In this document: one piece after another, positions 1 to 12,160 of the stretch
How the letters are laid out: each line of letters begins with the position of its first letter
How positions within the stretch are numbered: position 1 is the first letter of the stretch
From: Turnera subulata
Taxonomy: Eukaryota; Streptophyta; Magnoliopsida; Malpighiales; Passifloraceae
Direction of reading: 5' to 3'
NCBI GenBank assembly: GCA_028386065.3
Contig: JAKUCV010001129.1
Coordinates: 282,336 to 346,335 of the forward strand
DNA: 64,000 bases
Position numbers and translations under genes: made by a program
The notes under the pieces: model-generated
Told to the model about the DNA's origin: nothing
Seen by the model: only the letters and a program-made list of their open reading frames with translations
The model's database searches: none

Positions 1-3000
1 AAACGGATATTCGGTATATCCGAACCACTGGGTATTTGGTATACCCCAACCACAGGCATCAACATGCCAATCAAATCAAGTATCCAAACCAAGTAACCGA
101 CCATAGCATCCCAGAATTAATTTTCAAACCATCGGGTCGTACCACTACTTCCCACATATATCATCATCTCATATCAATTCCAATTCCAATTTCCAATTTC
201 CATTTCCCAATTATCCACAGTCAATAGTTTATTCCAATTATCCAATCACAACACTGTCTACCGTCAACAATCACAATATCCATAACAGTCAAACAATTAT
301 CCACTTTCCTATTAGCTCAAGTTACACAACAGGCCAATCCTTCATCAGTTCCATAACATCAATTACTCACAGTCCAACATCAATCACAACACAGTATCCA
401 ATAAACCAACAACAGTCATACAACGGTTCAATCAAGCAAATCAACATCATAGCAACAATAACCGTAGCAGCCAAGTAACCAAAATAATTCCATATTACCA
501 AATATCCCTCAACAATATAGCACCAATTATTCACAATTAACAGTTCATCCCAATATCCACACGACCAATAGCACAGTCCAACAACAGCAACTTCAATAAC
601 CATAATAGTCAAATATCCAACAATGACCCTCTCAGTAGTTCATTCAAACAACAAATCACGCAATTATCCACATTGACCAGTTCATCATCACTCTCAACAC
701 AATATCACAAATCCAATATCACAGTCTAACATCAACAACAACGACAACATCATAGCAGTCAATCAACCAACAATAATCATCTCGTCAACAAATTCCACAG
801 CAACCAAATAACAGACTTTATCAATTCAGCAGTTCAATCTTACAACAAAACAAACACAGTATTACGGGCACATATCAAGGGTTATCCATCCTCACCTTGG
901 CCGATTACTCAACTCCGGAAACTATGACCGGTCTGACGCCGACTCCTCGGGAAACGGCCCGATATCCAAAAACCTATACAACAAACAATACACTCACATA
1001 AATGCACATAAGAGTATGTCATGATGCCAATTTTACGAAATGTACCCATCCCGATTACTTATCCTTTATTTTCATCTTTTGTCGAAAATAATTACCATAC
1101 GTATTTTCGAATATAATTTCGGTACCATACTTTAATTAAAACTCTTTCAAAATATATTTTCATAAAATAATTATAATTATCCAAAATAATAATTACTATA
1201 ATTTTCTAGAAAAATAATAAGCTATTTATAATTTCTAGAAAATATATACTCCCTCCGTCCCTTTTTTATTGTCGTTTAAGGAATCAACACGCTTATTAAG
1301 GATAGCTTTACTTTTTAGAATCTGTGTTAAGTATAGACTAAATTACCCTTTAATATTTAATTAAAGATAACTCCATTTTCAAATTTGTTTGGTTGATAAA
1401 TGACCAAAATATCCTTAATCAAAACGTATAAGTAGTTTATTATTTTAGTATAAAATGCAAACTATGCAAGGACATAACGGTGGGTCCACTCTGGTTTGCT
1501 TGCTTTGTACTACTATTACTGCTACAGTCAAGGGACGCCAGCTGTCGCAGAACATTTACATATGAGGTAAATGATGCCATAAATAAGCGGAAACATAAAT
1601 ATTATTAATAATACTAATATTATCATTACAAACATAAATATTACATTGATATTTTATAAAAATAAAAATACATTCATCTCCTTGGAACGACGTTGACCCT
1701 GAAGCTGTTGGGGTCATTGTTGATGTTGACCGTGATCCTGTTGCTTTTTGAAAATTTTGTCGTTGCCTCATTTATTGCTTCGTTACTTTATACGTTTTTC
1801 GGGCTAGACCCTAGCCCTTTTCCAGGAAAAATCCAAAAGATTTTTTTGATAAACGGTAAAGCAGACCTCTCTCCACAAAACTCCAAATTGTTTACGCTCC
1901 TCAAGACTTTCTTTTTTTGAAATCTTTTCCACTGCCTACATTATTACTCTATTACTTTTCACAAAAATCCAAACCGTTTTCGATCTTCTAGGATTTGCTT
2001 TTTGAAAATTTTGCCACTGATTGAATTATTGCTTCATGAGAGATGTGACATTCACCCGTTAGCCACTCCCATAAAAACTCACATAACCACACTAGCCACA
2101 CATAATCACTAGGAACATATAACCGATCATTCTCTGCATATTTCACATAGCAAGTTATGGCTGACGACAAAGAACAACCGCCTGAAGGGGGAGCTGAAGA
2201 TGAAGAAGCCTAGGAGGGCTGATTAGGAGTGTTGTTCTCTATTCTCGAATATATCAAGTGTTTTCAATTTTTCTTTGTATGTTCCCCTACCGAATCTAAA
2301 ATTCACTAATCATATGGCATTATAAAATCCTATGTTTTGATTTATATGTACCTATAAAAAACCTAAAAAAACAATTTAGGATTTAATAATAAGATTTAAA
2401 TAAAAAGGATTTACATGTGGAATATGCTTTTTTAGGATTTTGTAACGGATTTTTAACAAATTGAAACTTTTGGTTCGATCGTGAATGGAACCAAAAAAAA
2501 ATTTTGGTTCGATTGTGGTGGTTGGTGGTGTCAGGTGATGGTCTCGGTGGTGGTGGCGGCACACGGGGGAGAGAGGAAGAAAAGAAAAGAAAGAAAAGAA
2601 ATGGGGTAGAGGGAGTACTTTCAGGAGTAATATGTGATTAGGATAAAGGGTAAAGTGGAGAAATTTCCATTTACTATTCACAGAATATCCTAAAACGTCA
2701 ATATTTTTGGGACAAAATTAAATTGCTAAAGCGTCAATTAAAAAGGGACAGAGGGAGTAGTATTTATCTTTTCTAATTATATATACAATTTAATTTTCCA
2801 ACACCAAATATAATTAAATTTAATTTCCAAAATACATATTTATATACAGATAACAAAATCATAATTTTCCAGCAAAAATAATATACATATAAATTTCCAG
2901 AAATTAATTCCAAGTTACATATATATTTTTTTTCCAATTTAATAATAGTTTCCAAAACATAACTTAATTATTTAACCAAGTAAATATATTTATATTTTAA

Positions 3001-4114
3001 TAAAAATTTCAGAATCAAATTGACATTATTTTCCTCAAAATAAGTATATAACTTTTCCTCAAAATTAATTACCAGAATATAAATAATACATATATATAAT
3101 TTTTTTTAATTAGATTAAATTAAACGGACTGGGCCTAACCCAAGCCTAGCCCAGCAGGAGCCCAGCCAAGCTGCCAGCCCAAGGCAGAAGCCCACACAGC
3201 AGACCAGGCAGGCCCGCACGTCAGGCCCACGCTCCAAGCCCAAAATGCCAAAGCCCAACCAAAACACAATCCAATCCATCCAACTCGGCCCGGCCCGCGA
3301 GACCCAACCCGCCAGGCATCCGGGTCGCCCACCTCCTACGGGTCACGCCCTTACACAAACGGGTCGCTCACCTCGCACGTGACGACGGCGTGGCAGTGTG
3401 GACGGGACGAGGCAGCAGCAGCAGCAGGGACGGCGAAGGAGGTGCGGCAAGGCTGAGGCGACGCGGTGGCGGAGCAGAGGAGGGCGTCGTCGTCGGCTGG
3501 TGCCTGTGGGTACGGCGGCAGCGTCGGGTCGTCGCTCCATGGGCAGCGGCGGTTTTCCAGCAGAGGAGGGAGGAAGGCAACGGGCGGCGTCGCGGGAGGA
3601 AGACGAAGGCGTGCACGACGGCGGCGACGTCACGAGGGAGATGAGAGGAAGGCGGCGGTGGTTCGGGCGGCCGGCGCTGCACTCCTCCTTCCTGATTCTT
3701 TTTTTTTCTTTTTTTCTCCCTATTTTTCTCTCTTATTTCTTTTCTTTTTTTTTCTCTCCTTTTCTCTTCCACCGGCTTCTCTTTTAATCTGTTTTTTTTT
3801 TACTATTAATCATGTGAACTCAAATAATGCAAATTCGTCCGTATTACGGGCGAGTCCGATCCGGACCAGAAAATAACCGATACCTCCTTAGTTATTTTCC
3901 GGTGTGATTTTTCGAGAAATTCCGAAACCCAAAAAATACCAACTTAGTTCCGAAAAATTCACGGGAAAATCACGAGCGCGGGAAGACCCTCGGTTTCGAA
4001 AAACGACTCCCGATTTACCTTGAATTATTTACCCAAGATTAATTCAACAGTAAATCACGGTAAACGACTTTTACAGTCCCGGTAAAAATTAAAAATTTTA
4101 CCCGGGCTGTTACA
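1..4114. repeat. Partial large LTR (copy A), cut by the window edge
   Basis: This is the right part of a long LTR whose two other copies lie at 9772-12482 and 13243-16877. It shares with them the dyad repeats (1-60), the AT-rich middle, a GGGCC/GCCC-rich block (about 3125-3330), a G-rich block (3380-3670), a pyrimidine tract (3690-3810) and a terminal block ending CCCGGGCTGTTACA. The left end lies outside the window, so its TSD cannot be tested; the five bases to the right are AAAAG. It is interrupted at 1257-2757 by a mariner-like element. I see no gag or pol coding. The open frames over 3135-3876 are low-complexity and overlap on both strands, so I do not call them genes. Confidence 0.8.
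1257..2757. mobile_element. Mariner/Stowaway-like element (non-autonomous) inside the LTR
   Basis: The ends are inverted repeats: the left begins CTCCCTCCGTCCCTTTTT and the right, reverse-complemented, begins CTCCCTCTGTCCCTTTTT. Similarity continues for about 30 bases. TA dinucleotides flank both ends (1255-1256 and 2758-2759), as expected of Tc1/mariner and Stowaway elements. The related LTR at about 10970-11010 lacks this segment and runs straight from the left flank to the right flank, so it serves as an empty site. The 1.5-kb interior has no recognisable transposase, so it is probably mobilised in trans. Confidence 0.85.
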
Positions 4115-6389
4115 AAAAGTATTATCACACAAAATATTATGTGTGTTTGTGATTTTAATATGATATTTACCTATGTACTTTCGGTATAGGAAGGTAGTGC
4201 TAATGAGTGAAGAATTTTTTTAGATGCACTTCATTAGAGAGATTCACAATTTCCATGCTCACGAGAAGGTAATAATTATAATGAAATTTAAAAATTTTTA
4301 TAATTAAATATTTTATTTTGTTCATTCATTATTATTATTTTTATAATTTCTAATTAAATAACTTTTTTGTTACAAGCCAGTATTATCTTGTTGATGCTGG
4401 ATAATGTATGGCAGGATTTCTTCTCCCATTTAGAGGTCAAAGGTATCATTCGCAAGAATTTAATGGTAGCAGACTTTAAAGAATTTTTTAACTACAAATA
4501 AATTGTATTCTAAATTATGTGATGGTGATTTTGTTGCAAAATTCTCATATATAATCTAAATATTTTATTAATTAAATTACTTTATTAATCTAACAAGTTT
4601 ATAATTTTTAATGTTAAAAAACAGTTTTGACATTTATTTCTGCCAAATAGATTCTTTATTTTTAGTTCTTTAAGAATTATTTTATAAGTACAGACATCCA
4701 AACTTATTTTCAGTGCTTAAAAACTCTCAAAACAGTTTTCAATTCTTAATTTTTAAAACAGTTCTTAAGAACTAAAAACACAAAACAATTCCCAAACGCA
4801 CCCGTAGTATCTGGGATTAGTTCTCCAAAATTGGTTCACCTGGAACATTAATAAATGATTGGTACTCTTTCTGATAAACAAGTGATGAAATAATAAATGT
4901 AAAACTGCAAGGCCACCAAACCAACGAGAGCAAATTTAAGTATGAAAAAGGGCAATTTTTTGTAACAAGATTGTAGTGTATTTCGAATCGCCTCGCAACT
5001 GTACTGTATAACTGTTTATTTTTCTTTTCTCCAGACAATATAAGTGTTTATAATGTCTGTTTCCGTGGTTATAAGAAATGAAATAAACTCAGACAAAAAA
5101 GAGTAAATAAACAAGTCTTTAGGGAAACCAACAAGCGTGCAGATGGTTAGTTGGTTATGCTTTTAATTTTCGTGTTGGTATCTCCCATTTTGTACAACCT
5201 AAGGGTGTCTTTCTTTTTCTTTCCAGAGATGTATCTGGGATTGGTTCTCCAAAATTGGTTCACCGGGAACATTAATAAATGATTGGTGCTCTTTCTGATA
5301 AACAAGTGATGAAATAATAAATGTAAAACTGCAAGGCCACCAAACCAACGAGCAAATCTAAGTATGGAAAAGGGCAATTTTTTTTTTTAACAAGATTATA
5401 CTCTATAGTATCGAATCGCCTCGCAACTAGAAGATCATGATTCATTTGACTTGATTTGCTCTTCATAGTTGAATTATCTTCTGTCTTCAAAGATGAGAAG
5501 ACTCATTCTCAAAAAAAAAAAAAAAGATGAGAAGACTCCAACTAAATTGACAGTTCAATATAAATCCAAGTGGACTGCGGAATTCCAATTAGTGAAATTA
5601 AAAATATTACCACGTGATGGTGCATAAATACATCATTCTTGGCAAATGGTCACACACATAATCCATCGATCGATATCCTCTGATTTCATCCTCCATTTTT
5701 TTTTCAAGTATATATATATATAGACGTTAGCCGAGTTGGGTTACGCCAGCTTGTTACCAAGTGGGGCATCTTATATATATATGACGTTCCAAGAAAATTT
5801 TATAATCTTATAACATAACATCAAAGTTGTTGAACAAGGTGTTTAGTCAACGTGTCACATGTTCAACAGCATGCCACATGTATATCAGTAATGTGGTTGT
5901 TTTAAAATTTAATCACAGCTGTGTAGTATTCTCCGAAAGTCAACAGTCCAGGTCCAAATAAATACTGAAGGAGACAGAAAAGAAAAAGAAAAAGAAACAA
6001 GTTGTTGTTTTGTTATTTCCTATATATGAACTGCCCAGTCGGTGCAACCGCAAGCCCCGCGCAAGCGACATTATTTTGTCCTTGAATTCCTTAGTTTTTA
6101 CTCCTTGCACCTCAAACCTTTCGTGGAATCAAATTGGTGAGAGGGTGAATTTATCACAAATTTGCATTACTAAAGCTAAATATAGGTGCTTCTGGCATGA
6201 AACACTTAAAAAGATTAACAATCATATCCCTCTTATTGCTGTTAAATTTGACACTAAAACCCATAAGATATCGTCTCCTCAGTAGCTATATTTCGTTTGC
6301 TAATTACTGCATCATTTCTTCATAGGATTGACCTCACATATAGAGCCTATTTTGCTTGCTGTTCGTATCTCTTCTACTACTTTGATCTA
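4115..6389. other. AT-rich intergenic region with one direct repeat
   Basis: Apart from the direct repeat annotated separately (4807-5427), nothing coding is visible here. The last 150 bases before the first BAHD gene resemble the upstream region of the second BAHD gene (a shared CTCCTCAGTAGCTATAT), so the 5' flank was duplicated with the gene. A (TA)n stretch at about 5708-5722 could be a simple repeat or a TATA-like region; I cannot tell which. Confidence 0.6.
4807..5427. repeat. Pair of ~195-bp direct repeats, offset about 424 bp
   Basis: The sequence from 4807 to about 5000 recurs at 5231 to about 5427 with a few substitutions and small indels. Both copies start GTATCTGGGATT and end CGCCTCGCAACT. 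The bases between the copies are unrelated to either. The short open frames over the repeats are not convincing protein. The origin is unknown. Confidence 0.8.
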
Positions 6390-7856
6390 ATGGCGTCAAC
6401 CCACAACATAAAGCTACTTGACATCTGCACAGTCACGCCATCCTCTGTCTCACCCGAGTTATCTCAGCCCCTCACATTTTTTGATATTTACTACCTCAAA
6501 TTCCCGCCGGTTAAGGGCATCTTCTTCTACGAACTCGCTGATTCAACCCCTAGTTTCTTCAACTCGGTGATCCTCCCCAGACTCAAGCGTACCCTCTCCA
6601 TCACTCTTTCCTATTTCCTTCCTCTTGCAGGCAACCTTACGTGGCCTGCAGATGCTGCAAAACCCTTCATTTTCTGCACTCCAAATGATGGTGTTTCACT
6701 CACAGTTGCTGAGTCCAATGCCGACTTTGACCGCCTAGCGAGCAATCAAGCCCACGATGCTGTAGAATCACATCCTTATGTGCCTCATTTGTCAACGTCT
6801 GATGCTGCAGCATCTATACTTGCACTGCAGATCACTCTTTTCCCAAGTAAAGGATTTAGCATTGGCTATGCTATTAACCACACTGTTCTTGATGGTAAAA
6901 GCACCGTCATGTTCTTGAAAGCATGGGCACATATCTGCAAAGAATACGAGGAAGAAGAGAAGAGTCACAACCACCCTATGCTGCCACCTAAATTAACTCC
7001 ATTTATTGATCGCGCAGTTATTCAGGATCCTGAAGGGATTGATATGGAATACATAAGGACCTGGTCTAGGATAAAGTGGGCAGGATTGGATGCCAATCCA
7101 AGAAGCTTGAAGCTGGTGTCCCCTGCAGGAGTTGCAGGTAGCGCAGTGCATGCAACATTCCACTTGTCTAAGGAAGACATAAAGAAACTCAGGCAATGGA
7201 TAGAATCTCAAACGAGTTCGGTCTCGAAAGAGAAAGACATGGATCATCAGACAGAGCCACCCCATTTGTCCACATTTGTACTTGCATATGCATATGCACT
7301 AGTCTGCTTGGTCAAAGCAAGGGGCATAGAGAGTGAAAGAAAGATTCTATACGGATTTTCCGCAGACTGCAGAACCCGTTTGGTCCCTCCTGTACCTGTT
7401 AATTATTTCGGTAACTGTGTTAGTGCCTTTGGTGTGTTTACAGAAGCAAAAGCTCTACAGGAAGATGATGGGTTTGTCTATGCAGTGAAGAGTCTCACTC
7501 CGTTGATCGAAAGGTTAGAGAAACGTGTCCTTGAGGGAGCAAAAGAGATGCTAGCTAAGTACATGAGTGTGGAACCAGGTACAACAGATATCGTTTGGGT
7601 CATTGGTTATGACCGGCTTGGAGTTTATGAGGTAGATTTCGGGTGGGGGAGGCCAAAGAAGGTGGAGTTTACTTCCACAGAGAGCAGTGGTATTTCCATG
7701 ATGGAGAGTAAATATGAAGCAGGTGGAGTCGAGATTGGTGTAGTTCTGAAGCAAAAGGAGATGAAGATATTTAATTCTCTATTTATAAACAGCCTCGAGA
7801 GGCGGCAGCTCAGCGGCGGACACCGGTTCTTCCTCTCCCGTTCTAGCCGGATGTGA
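6390..7856 (+). CDS. BAHD acyltransferase, anthocyanin/phenolic-glucoside malonyltransferase-like (copy 1)
   Basis: This is an intronless gene of 488 residues starting MASTHN. The start was chosen because both copies in the window share this ATG at the normal BAHD N-terminus; the open frame extends upstream, but that part matches the duplicated 5' flank. The HxxxD catalytic motif reads HTVLD (His164-Asp168), where the family's general-base His lies. YFGNC is at 339-343 and DFGWG at 416-420. YFGNC is typical of the BAHD clade holding anthocyanin and flavonoid-glucoside malonyltransferases, which transfer malonyl from malonyl-CoA to glycoside hydroxyls in the cytosol. The actual acceptor cannot be read from sequence. 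The last ~20 residues differ completely from copy 2 and are Arg/Ser-rich, as if the native 3' end had been replaced. Enzyme family is sure; substrate is inference. Confidence 0.9.
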   Translation: MASTHNIKLLDICTVTPSSVSPELSQPLTFFDIYYLKFPPVKGIFFYELADSTPSFFNSVILPRLKRTLSITLSYFLPLAGNLTWPADAAKPFIFCTPNDGVSLTVAESNADFDRLASNQAHDAVESHPYVPHLSTSDAAASILALQITLFPSKGFSIGYAINHTVLDGKSTVMFLKAWAHICKEYEEEEKSHNHPMLPPKLTPFIDRAVIQDPEGIDMEYIRTWSRIKWAGLDANPRSLKLVSPAGVAGSAVHATFHLSKEDIKKLRQWIESQTSSVSKEKDMDHQTEPPHLSTFVLAYAYALVCLVKARGIESERKILYGFSADCRTRLVPPVPVNYFGNCVSAFGVFTEAKALQEDDGFVYAVKSLTPLIERLEKRVLEGAKEMLAKYMSVEPGTTDIVWVIGYDRLGVYEVDFGWGRPKKVEFTSTESSGISMMESKYEAGGVEIGVVLKQKEMKIFNSLFINSLERRQLSGGHRFFLSRSSRM

Positions 7857-9671
7857 ACTCGTCTTTCTCTCCTCTAGCAGCTGCGTGACTCTGGTAAACG
7901 CTCACATTAATTCACAGCTCCGCAACCTACTTGGAGTGTTGTCCGGGTGATTTGACTTCATTTCCTTCCTTCTTTAATTTTTTTTTCTCACTATCGGCTG
8001 CATCCAGGAATTAAAATGCAATTAGTTGATCATTTGAACAATTTTACTTTTGAGTAAATAGATATGTTGTTTGATTTGTGGAATTTGTTTGATCTGGAAT
8101 CGTCTTTCTTTGTTGATTGCTTGCTGGACTGTGCGATTTGCTACTTGATTGTTGAACTCGGTTGAATGAGATGAATTAACTGGAACCGCTTGTCTGGCAA
8201 CGGAACCACTAATACTTTAAAACGAGAAAATCAAACCCAAGTTGAGAGTATTCCTGTCAAGGTTTTAAAAGCCCTCTTATTACACTGCGCAAGTGCAAGT
8301 CCCTCTTATTCATACCTAAATACCTTCGCTTGCCTCCCAAGCAGAGCTTATATATACACTTGGTAGAAAATGTGTATAGAGAGCTTATACACTTGGTAGA
8401 AAATCCACCTTAATTAGTGAGTGAAGAGATTAATTAGTCCCACATTACTCACGACGAGTTATGCACTTAAAGGTCATGCATGAAATGGATATATTTCAAG
8501 ATGTGTTCGGTGATTTTTAATAGTGTATATGTATGTGATATATAGTTAAAAAACTGACGCTAGTTCTTTGGGTTCTTTATCCTCAAAGCTTGGGATTTGG
8601 GGTACCGGTTTGTTGAGGCGGAGATCGACTCCCTTGTGGCTTTCAACCACCGTAGTGGCAAGGATTGTCGAGACTTGCTGGTCTCTTCTCCACAGTTCTG
8701 CAGATCCTTAACCGGGAATGGGAAGTCAGGTTGAACCATATTTTCCGGGAAGCTAATCGGGTTGCTGACTGGTTAGCCGATTTAGCTTTCAAGTCTTTAG
8801 GTGTCTCTCACTCTGTGCAACCACCTGACGGTGGCCTCAGTTTTTTATCCTCTGATGTAAACGGAGATTATACTCTCCGTACAGTGACTCTCACTTAATA
8901 ATAATGCCTCTCATCTTTCAGATCAAAAAAAAACTGACGCTAGTTTTTTTTTTTTTTTTTCTGAAAAACAAACATTCATCAAGTGCAATTCCTTCTCATC
9001 CATGCCTGAATCCTTCGCTGACTCTGTAGTAAAGAATTATAGATCGATTGTGTTGCACCTATACAACATTGATAGATATATATATTGAAGCGGTAAAACT
9101 AGAGAGCTTTCGGAAAATAATTAGAATTAAACTTTTCTTTTTTGGCAAACACGTGTATACTTTTCCTGCAACGTCTTCTGTTGATTTTTGTATGGAGAAA
9201 TTTGAAGGAAAAATTATATGAAGGGTGTCTTTGAGAAAGGTCTGTCATGTGTGGGTATCTATCTTTCCTTTTGGACAAAAAAAAAAAAAAATTGGGTGTG
9301 TGGGTATCTCTATGCAGAAAATAAAAGAACAATTGCCGAGAAATAGAAGACAGGCTATGTTTTCAGGAAAGCGCAAAGAAGGAGCACACACTTCTTTGTA
9401 TTACCATGGTTCTATTTATAGTTATGCATCACCGACTTATTTTCTAATTTAAAATTCATATTTCCTAAATATCCTTAACAATCATTCTAGAGACTAACAT
9501 TAAATGTTTACAAAATATCTTAACTAATCTTAAATATTCTATTAAATTATTTTTATGTTGACTTTTATTTAAACATACAAAATATCTTTGATTTTTCTAA
9601 ACTAGATTTTTCAAGAGGTGGTTGGAGCAAGTAATCATGCTCCGACAAAAGTTAAAGTCGAACAACCCAGG
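7857..9671. other. Intergenic region between BAHD copy 1 and the hAT element
   Basis: It contains the LINE tail annotated at 8566-8927. A phrase near 8290-8335 (GTGCAAGTCCCTCTTATTCA) recurs in altered form at about 8980-9020, a small duplication. A poly-T run lies at about 8945-8960. No gene is recognised in the remainder. Confidence 0.55.
8548..8945 (+). mobile_element. 5'-truncated LINE tail with 18-bp target-site duplication
   Basis: The insert spans 8566-8927. It encodes the end of a plant LINE RNase H domain (frame from 8665, ending ...TLRTVTLT), with the family-like segment HIFREANRVADWLADLA. It ends in an A-run (8925-8933) that grades into the duplication. The 18-bp sequence AAAAAACTGACGCTAGTT occurs at 8548-8565 and again at 8928-8945, which is the signature of target-primed reverse transcription. 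Only about 360 bp of the 3' end was copied. Confidence 0.88.
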
Positions 9672-10237
9672 CAGGGACGGATCCAGAAATATTTTTCAGT
9701 GTAGGCAAAAAAATCAACAATCATCTTACCATTTCAATAGATATAAAAATTACAGTATAAATATTAAAATTTGAAACGCCCCGACCCGTATTTACCGTAC
9801 ACAGTAAACACGTGCCGGAACTGTGACAACCCAACCCAACATGACTCGACATACAGTGTGTACAACAACAACTCGGCCCCAACGGCCCAAAATAACATAC
9901 AACATAAATAATAAATCCCGGCCCAATGGCCCAACAACTATAATAATATGCACAGCGGAAGACTTTATCCCACATAAACACTGTAAGCAACAACAATATG
10001 ATCCTGCGGCCCAATGGCAAATAACAGCACAGCGGAAGACTTAACGACTCACAATGACTCTGTATGCAACCCATGATGCAACTAATGGATCCGAGTCCTG
10101 TCCAAGGGATAACGTCGCAGCCTGTCTGGAATGCAATATACCTGAACCACAAATAACTCAACCTACGGGATGAAAGCCCGCAGGTGAGGGGTGAGTCCGA
10201 AGTGCCCACCGGGTAAACCCATAAGCAAATATACATA

Positions 10238-10758
10238 NNNNNNNNNNNNNNNNNNNNNNNNNNNNNNNNNNNNNNNNNNNNNNNNNNNNNNNNNNNNNNN
10301 NNNNNNNNNNNNNNNNNNNNNNNNNNNNNNNNNNNNNNNNNNNNNNNNNNNNNNNNNNNNNNNNNNNNNNNNNNNNNNNNNNNNNNNNNNNNNNNNNNNN
10401 NNNNNNNNNNNNNNNNNNNNNNNNNNNNNNNNNNNNNNNNNNNNNNNNNNNNNNNNNNNNNNNNNNNNNNNNNNNNNNNNNNNNNNNNNNNNNNNNNNNN
10501 NNNNNNNNNNNNNNNNNNNNNNNNNNNNNNNNNNNNNNNNNNNNNNNNNNNNNNNNNNNNNNNNNNNNNNNNNNNNNNNNNNNNNNNNNNNNNNNNNNNN
10601 NNNNNNNNNNNNNNNNNNNNNNNNNNNNNNNNNNNNNNNNNNNNNNNNNNNNNNNNNNNNNNNNNNNNNNNNNNNNNNNNNNNNNNNNNNNNNNNNNNNN
10701 NNNNNNNNNNNNNNNNNNNNNNNNNNNNNNNNNNNNNNNNNNNNNNNNNNNNNNNNNN
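10238..10758. other. Assembly gap (521 N)
   Basis: An uninterrupted run of N lies within LTR copy B. By alignment with copies A and C it should hold the dyad tandem repeats and the CA-rich stretch that follows them. Those repeats are a plausible reason for the assembly break. Confidence 0.99.
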
Positions 10759-11869
10759 ATGATGCCAATACTACGAAATTACCCATCCCGGTCCTTATCC
10801 GTTATTATTATCTTTTATTGAAAATAATTAACCGCACGTATTTCCGAATATAATTTCGGTACTATACTTTAATTAAAACTCTTTCAAAATATTTTTCATA
10901 AAGTAACTATAATTTCCAAAATATTAATCTCCATAATTTTTCCAGAAAAATAATAAGCTATTTATAATTTCTAGGAAATATTTATAGCATTTATCTTTAC
11001 TAAATATATATACAATTTAATTTTCTAACACAAAATATAATTAACTTTAATTTACAAAGTACACATATATATAATTTCCATAACCATAATTTCCAGAAGA
11101 AAATAATATGCATATTAATTTTCCAGAATTTATTTCAAGGTACATATATATTTTCCAATTAATAATAGTTTTCCTAAACAAAACTTAATTATTTAACCAA
11201 GTAAATATATTTATATTTTAACAAAAATACCAGATTTAAATTGGCATTAATTTACCAGAAATAACTATATAATTTTTTTTCAAAATTGAATATCAGATTA
11301 TGTTTAAATAAATATATATATAAAAATAGTTTTTTTTTTAATTAACGGACTGGGCCGTGAATAGTGTCGGCCCAGACCCAAGGCAGCAGGCCCGAAGCAC
11401 AAGCCCACGCCCAGATCCGGCCCAACACATCACAACCCAACCCACACAACACCCAGCCCAACAGCAGAAAACTAAGCGCGACCCGACCAGAAATATCCGG
11501 GTCGGACGCGGGTCGTGGGTTGCTCACCTCGGGTGACGCAACGCGACGGCGGGAGAAGAAGGGCGAGCGCGACGGGAAGGAAGAGACGAGGTCGGCACGC
11601 TGAGGCGAGCTCGAGGGCGGTGGAAAGGCTGCGGAAGGTTGTCGGCAGCGGGCGCAGTAGGCGGAGGGAGAGGATCCGTGGGTTCTCCGCCGGGTCAACG
11701 GCTCCCACAGGCGCGTCTCGCGGCGGAAAGGAGCGGTGGCGGCGGGAACCAGTCGGCGACACGACGGCGAGCATGGCGGTACCGGCGGTGCATCGAGAGG
11801 AGGCCGGGAACGCGTCGCCATGCACAGTAACCGGGAGGAGCAACGAAGGTGACGGTACTGTGCAAAAAT

Positions 11870-12160
11870 CATTTTCTTCTATTTTCTTCTTTTTTCCTAT
11901 TTTTCTCTGATTTTCTTTTCCTTTTCTGTTTTCTGTTTCTTTTTTTTCATTTCTTTTTCTTCTATTTTTTTTTCTTTCTTTTACTCTCTCAGTATTTTTT
12001 TTTCTGTTTTCTTTTTTTTCTATTTTATTTTTTTTCCTTTTTCTCTCTTTTTTTCTTTTCTCTCCTTTTCTTTCTTTTTCTCTCTTTTTTTTTTTCTTCT
12101 CTCTTCCTCTCTTCCTCTCCTTCTCTTCTTCTGCTTTCTTTTTCTCTTCATTTTATAAAC
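11870..12160 (+). repeat. Long polypyrimidine tract in LTR copy B
   Basis: About 290 bases are almost entirely T and C on the + strand, immediately after a G-rich block (11540-11850). Shorter versions occur at the same place in copy A (3690-3810) and copy C (about 16410-16435). Open frames across it are only runs of Phe and Leu and are not genes. Confidence 0.8.

Noticed and set aside
3343..3876. Several overlapping Arg/Pro/Ala-rich open frames on both strands
   Set aside because: They lie in the G-rich block of the LTR, differ in every frame and in each LTR copy, and have no domain; skewed base composition explains them. The same holds for 11342-11910 and 15597-16587.
6297..6389. Upstream in-frame extension of BAHD copy 1 as an N-terminal signal
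   Set aside because: BAHD enzymes start close to MASTHN, and the extension equals the duplicated 5' flank; the same holds for 17897-18019.
10163..10853. Long frames spanning the N run
   Set aside because: They are made almost wholly of undetermined residues from the assembly gap.
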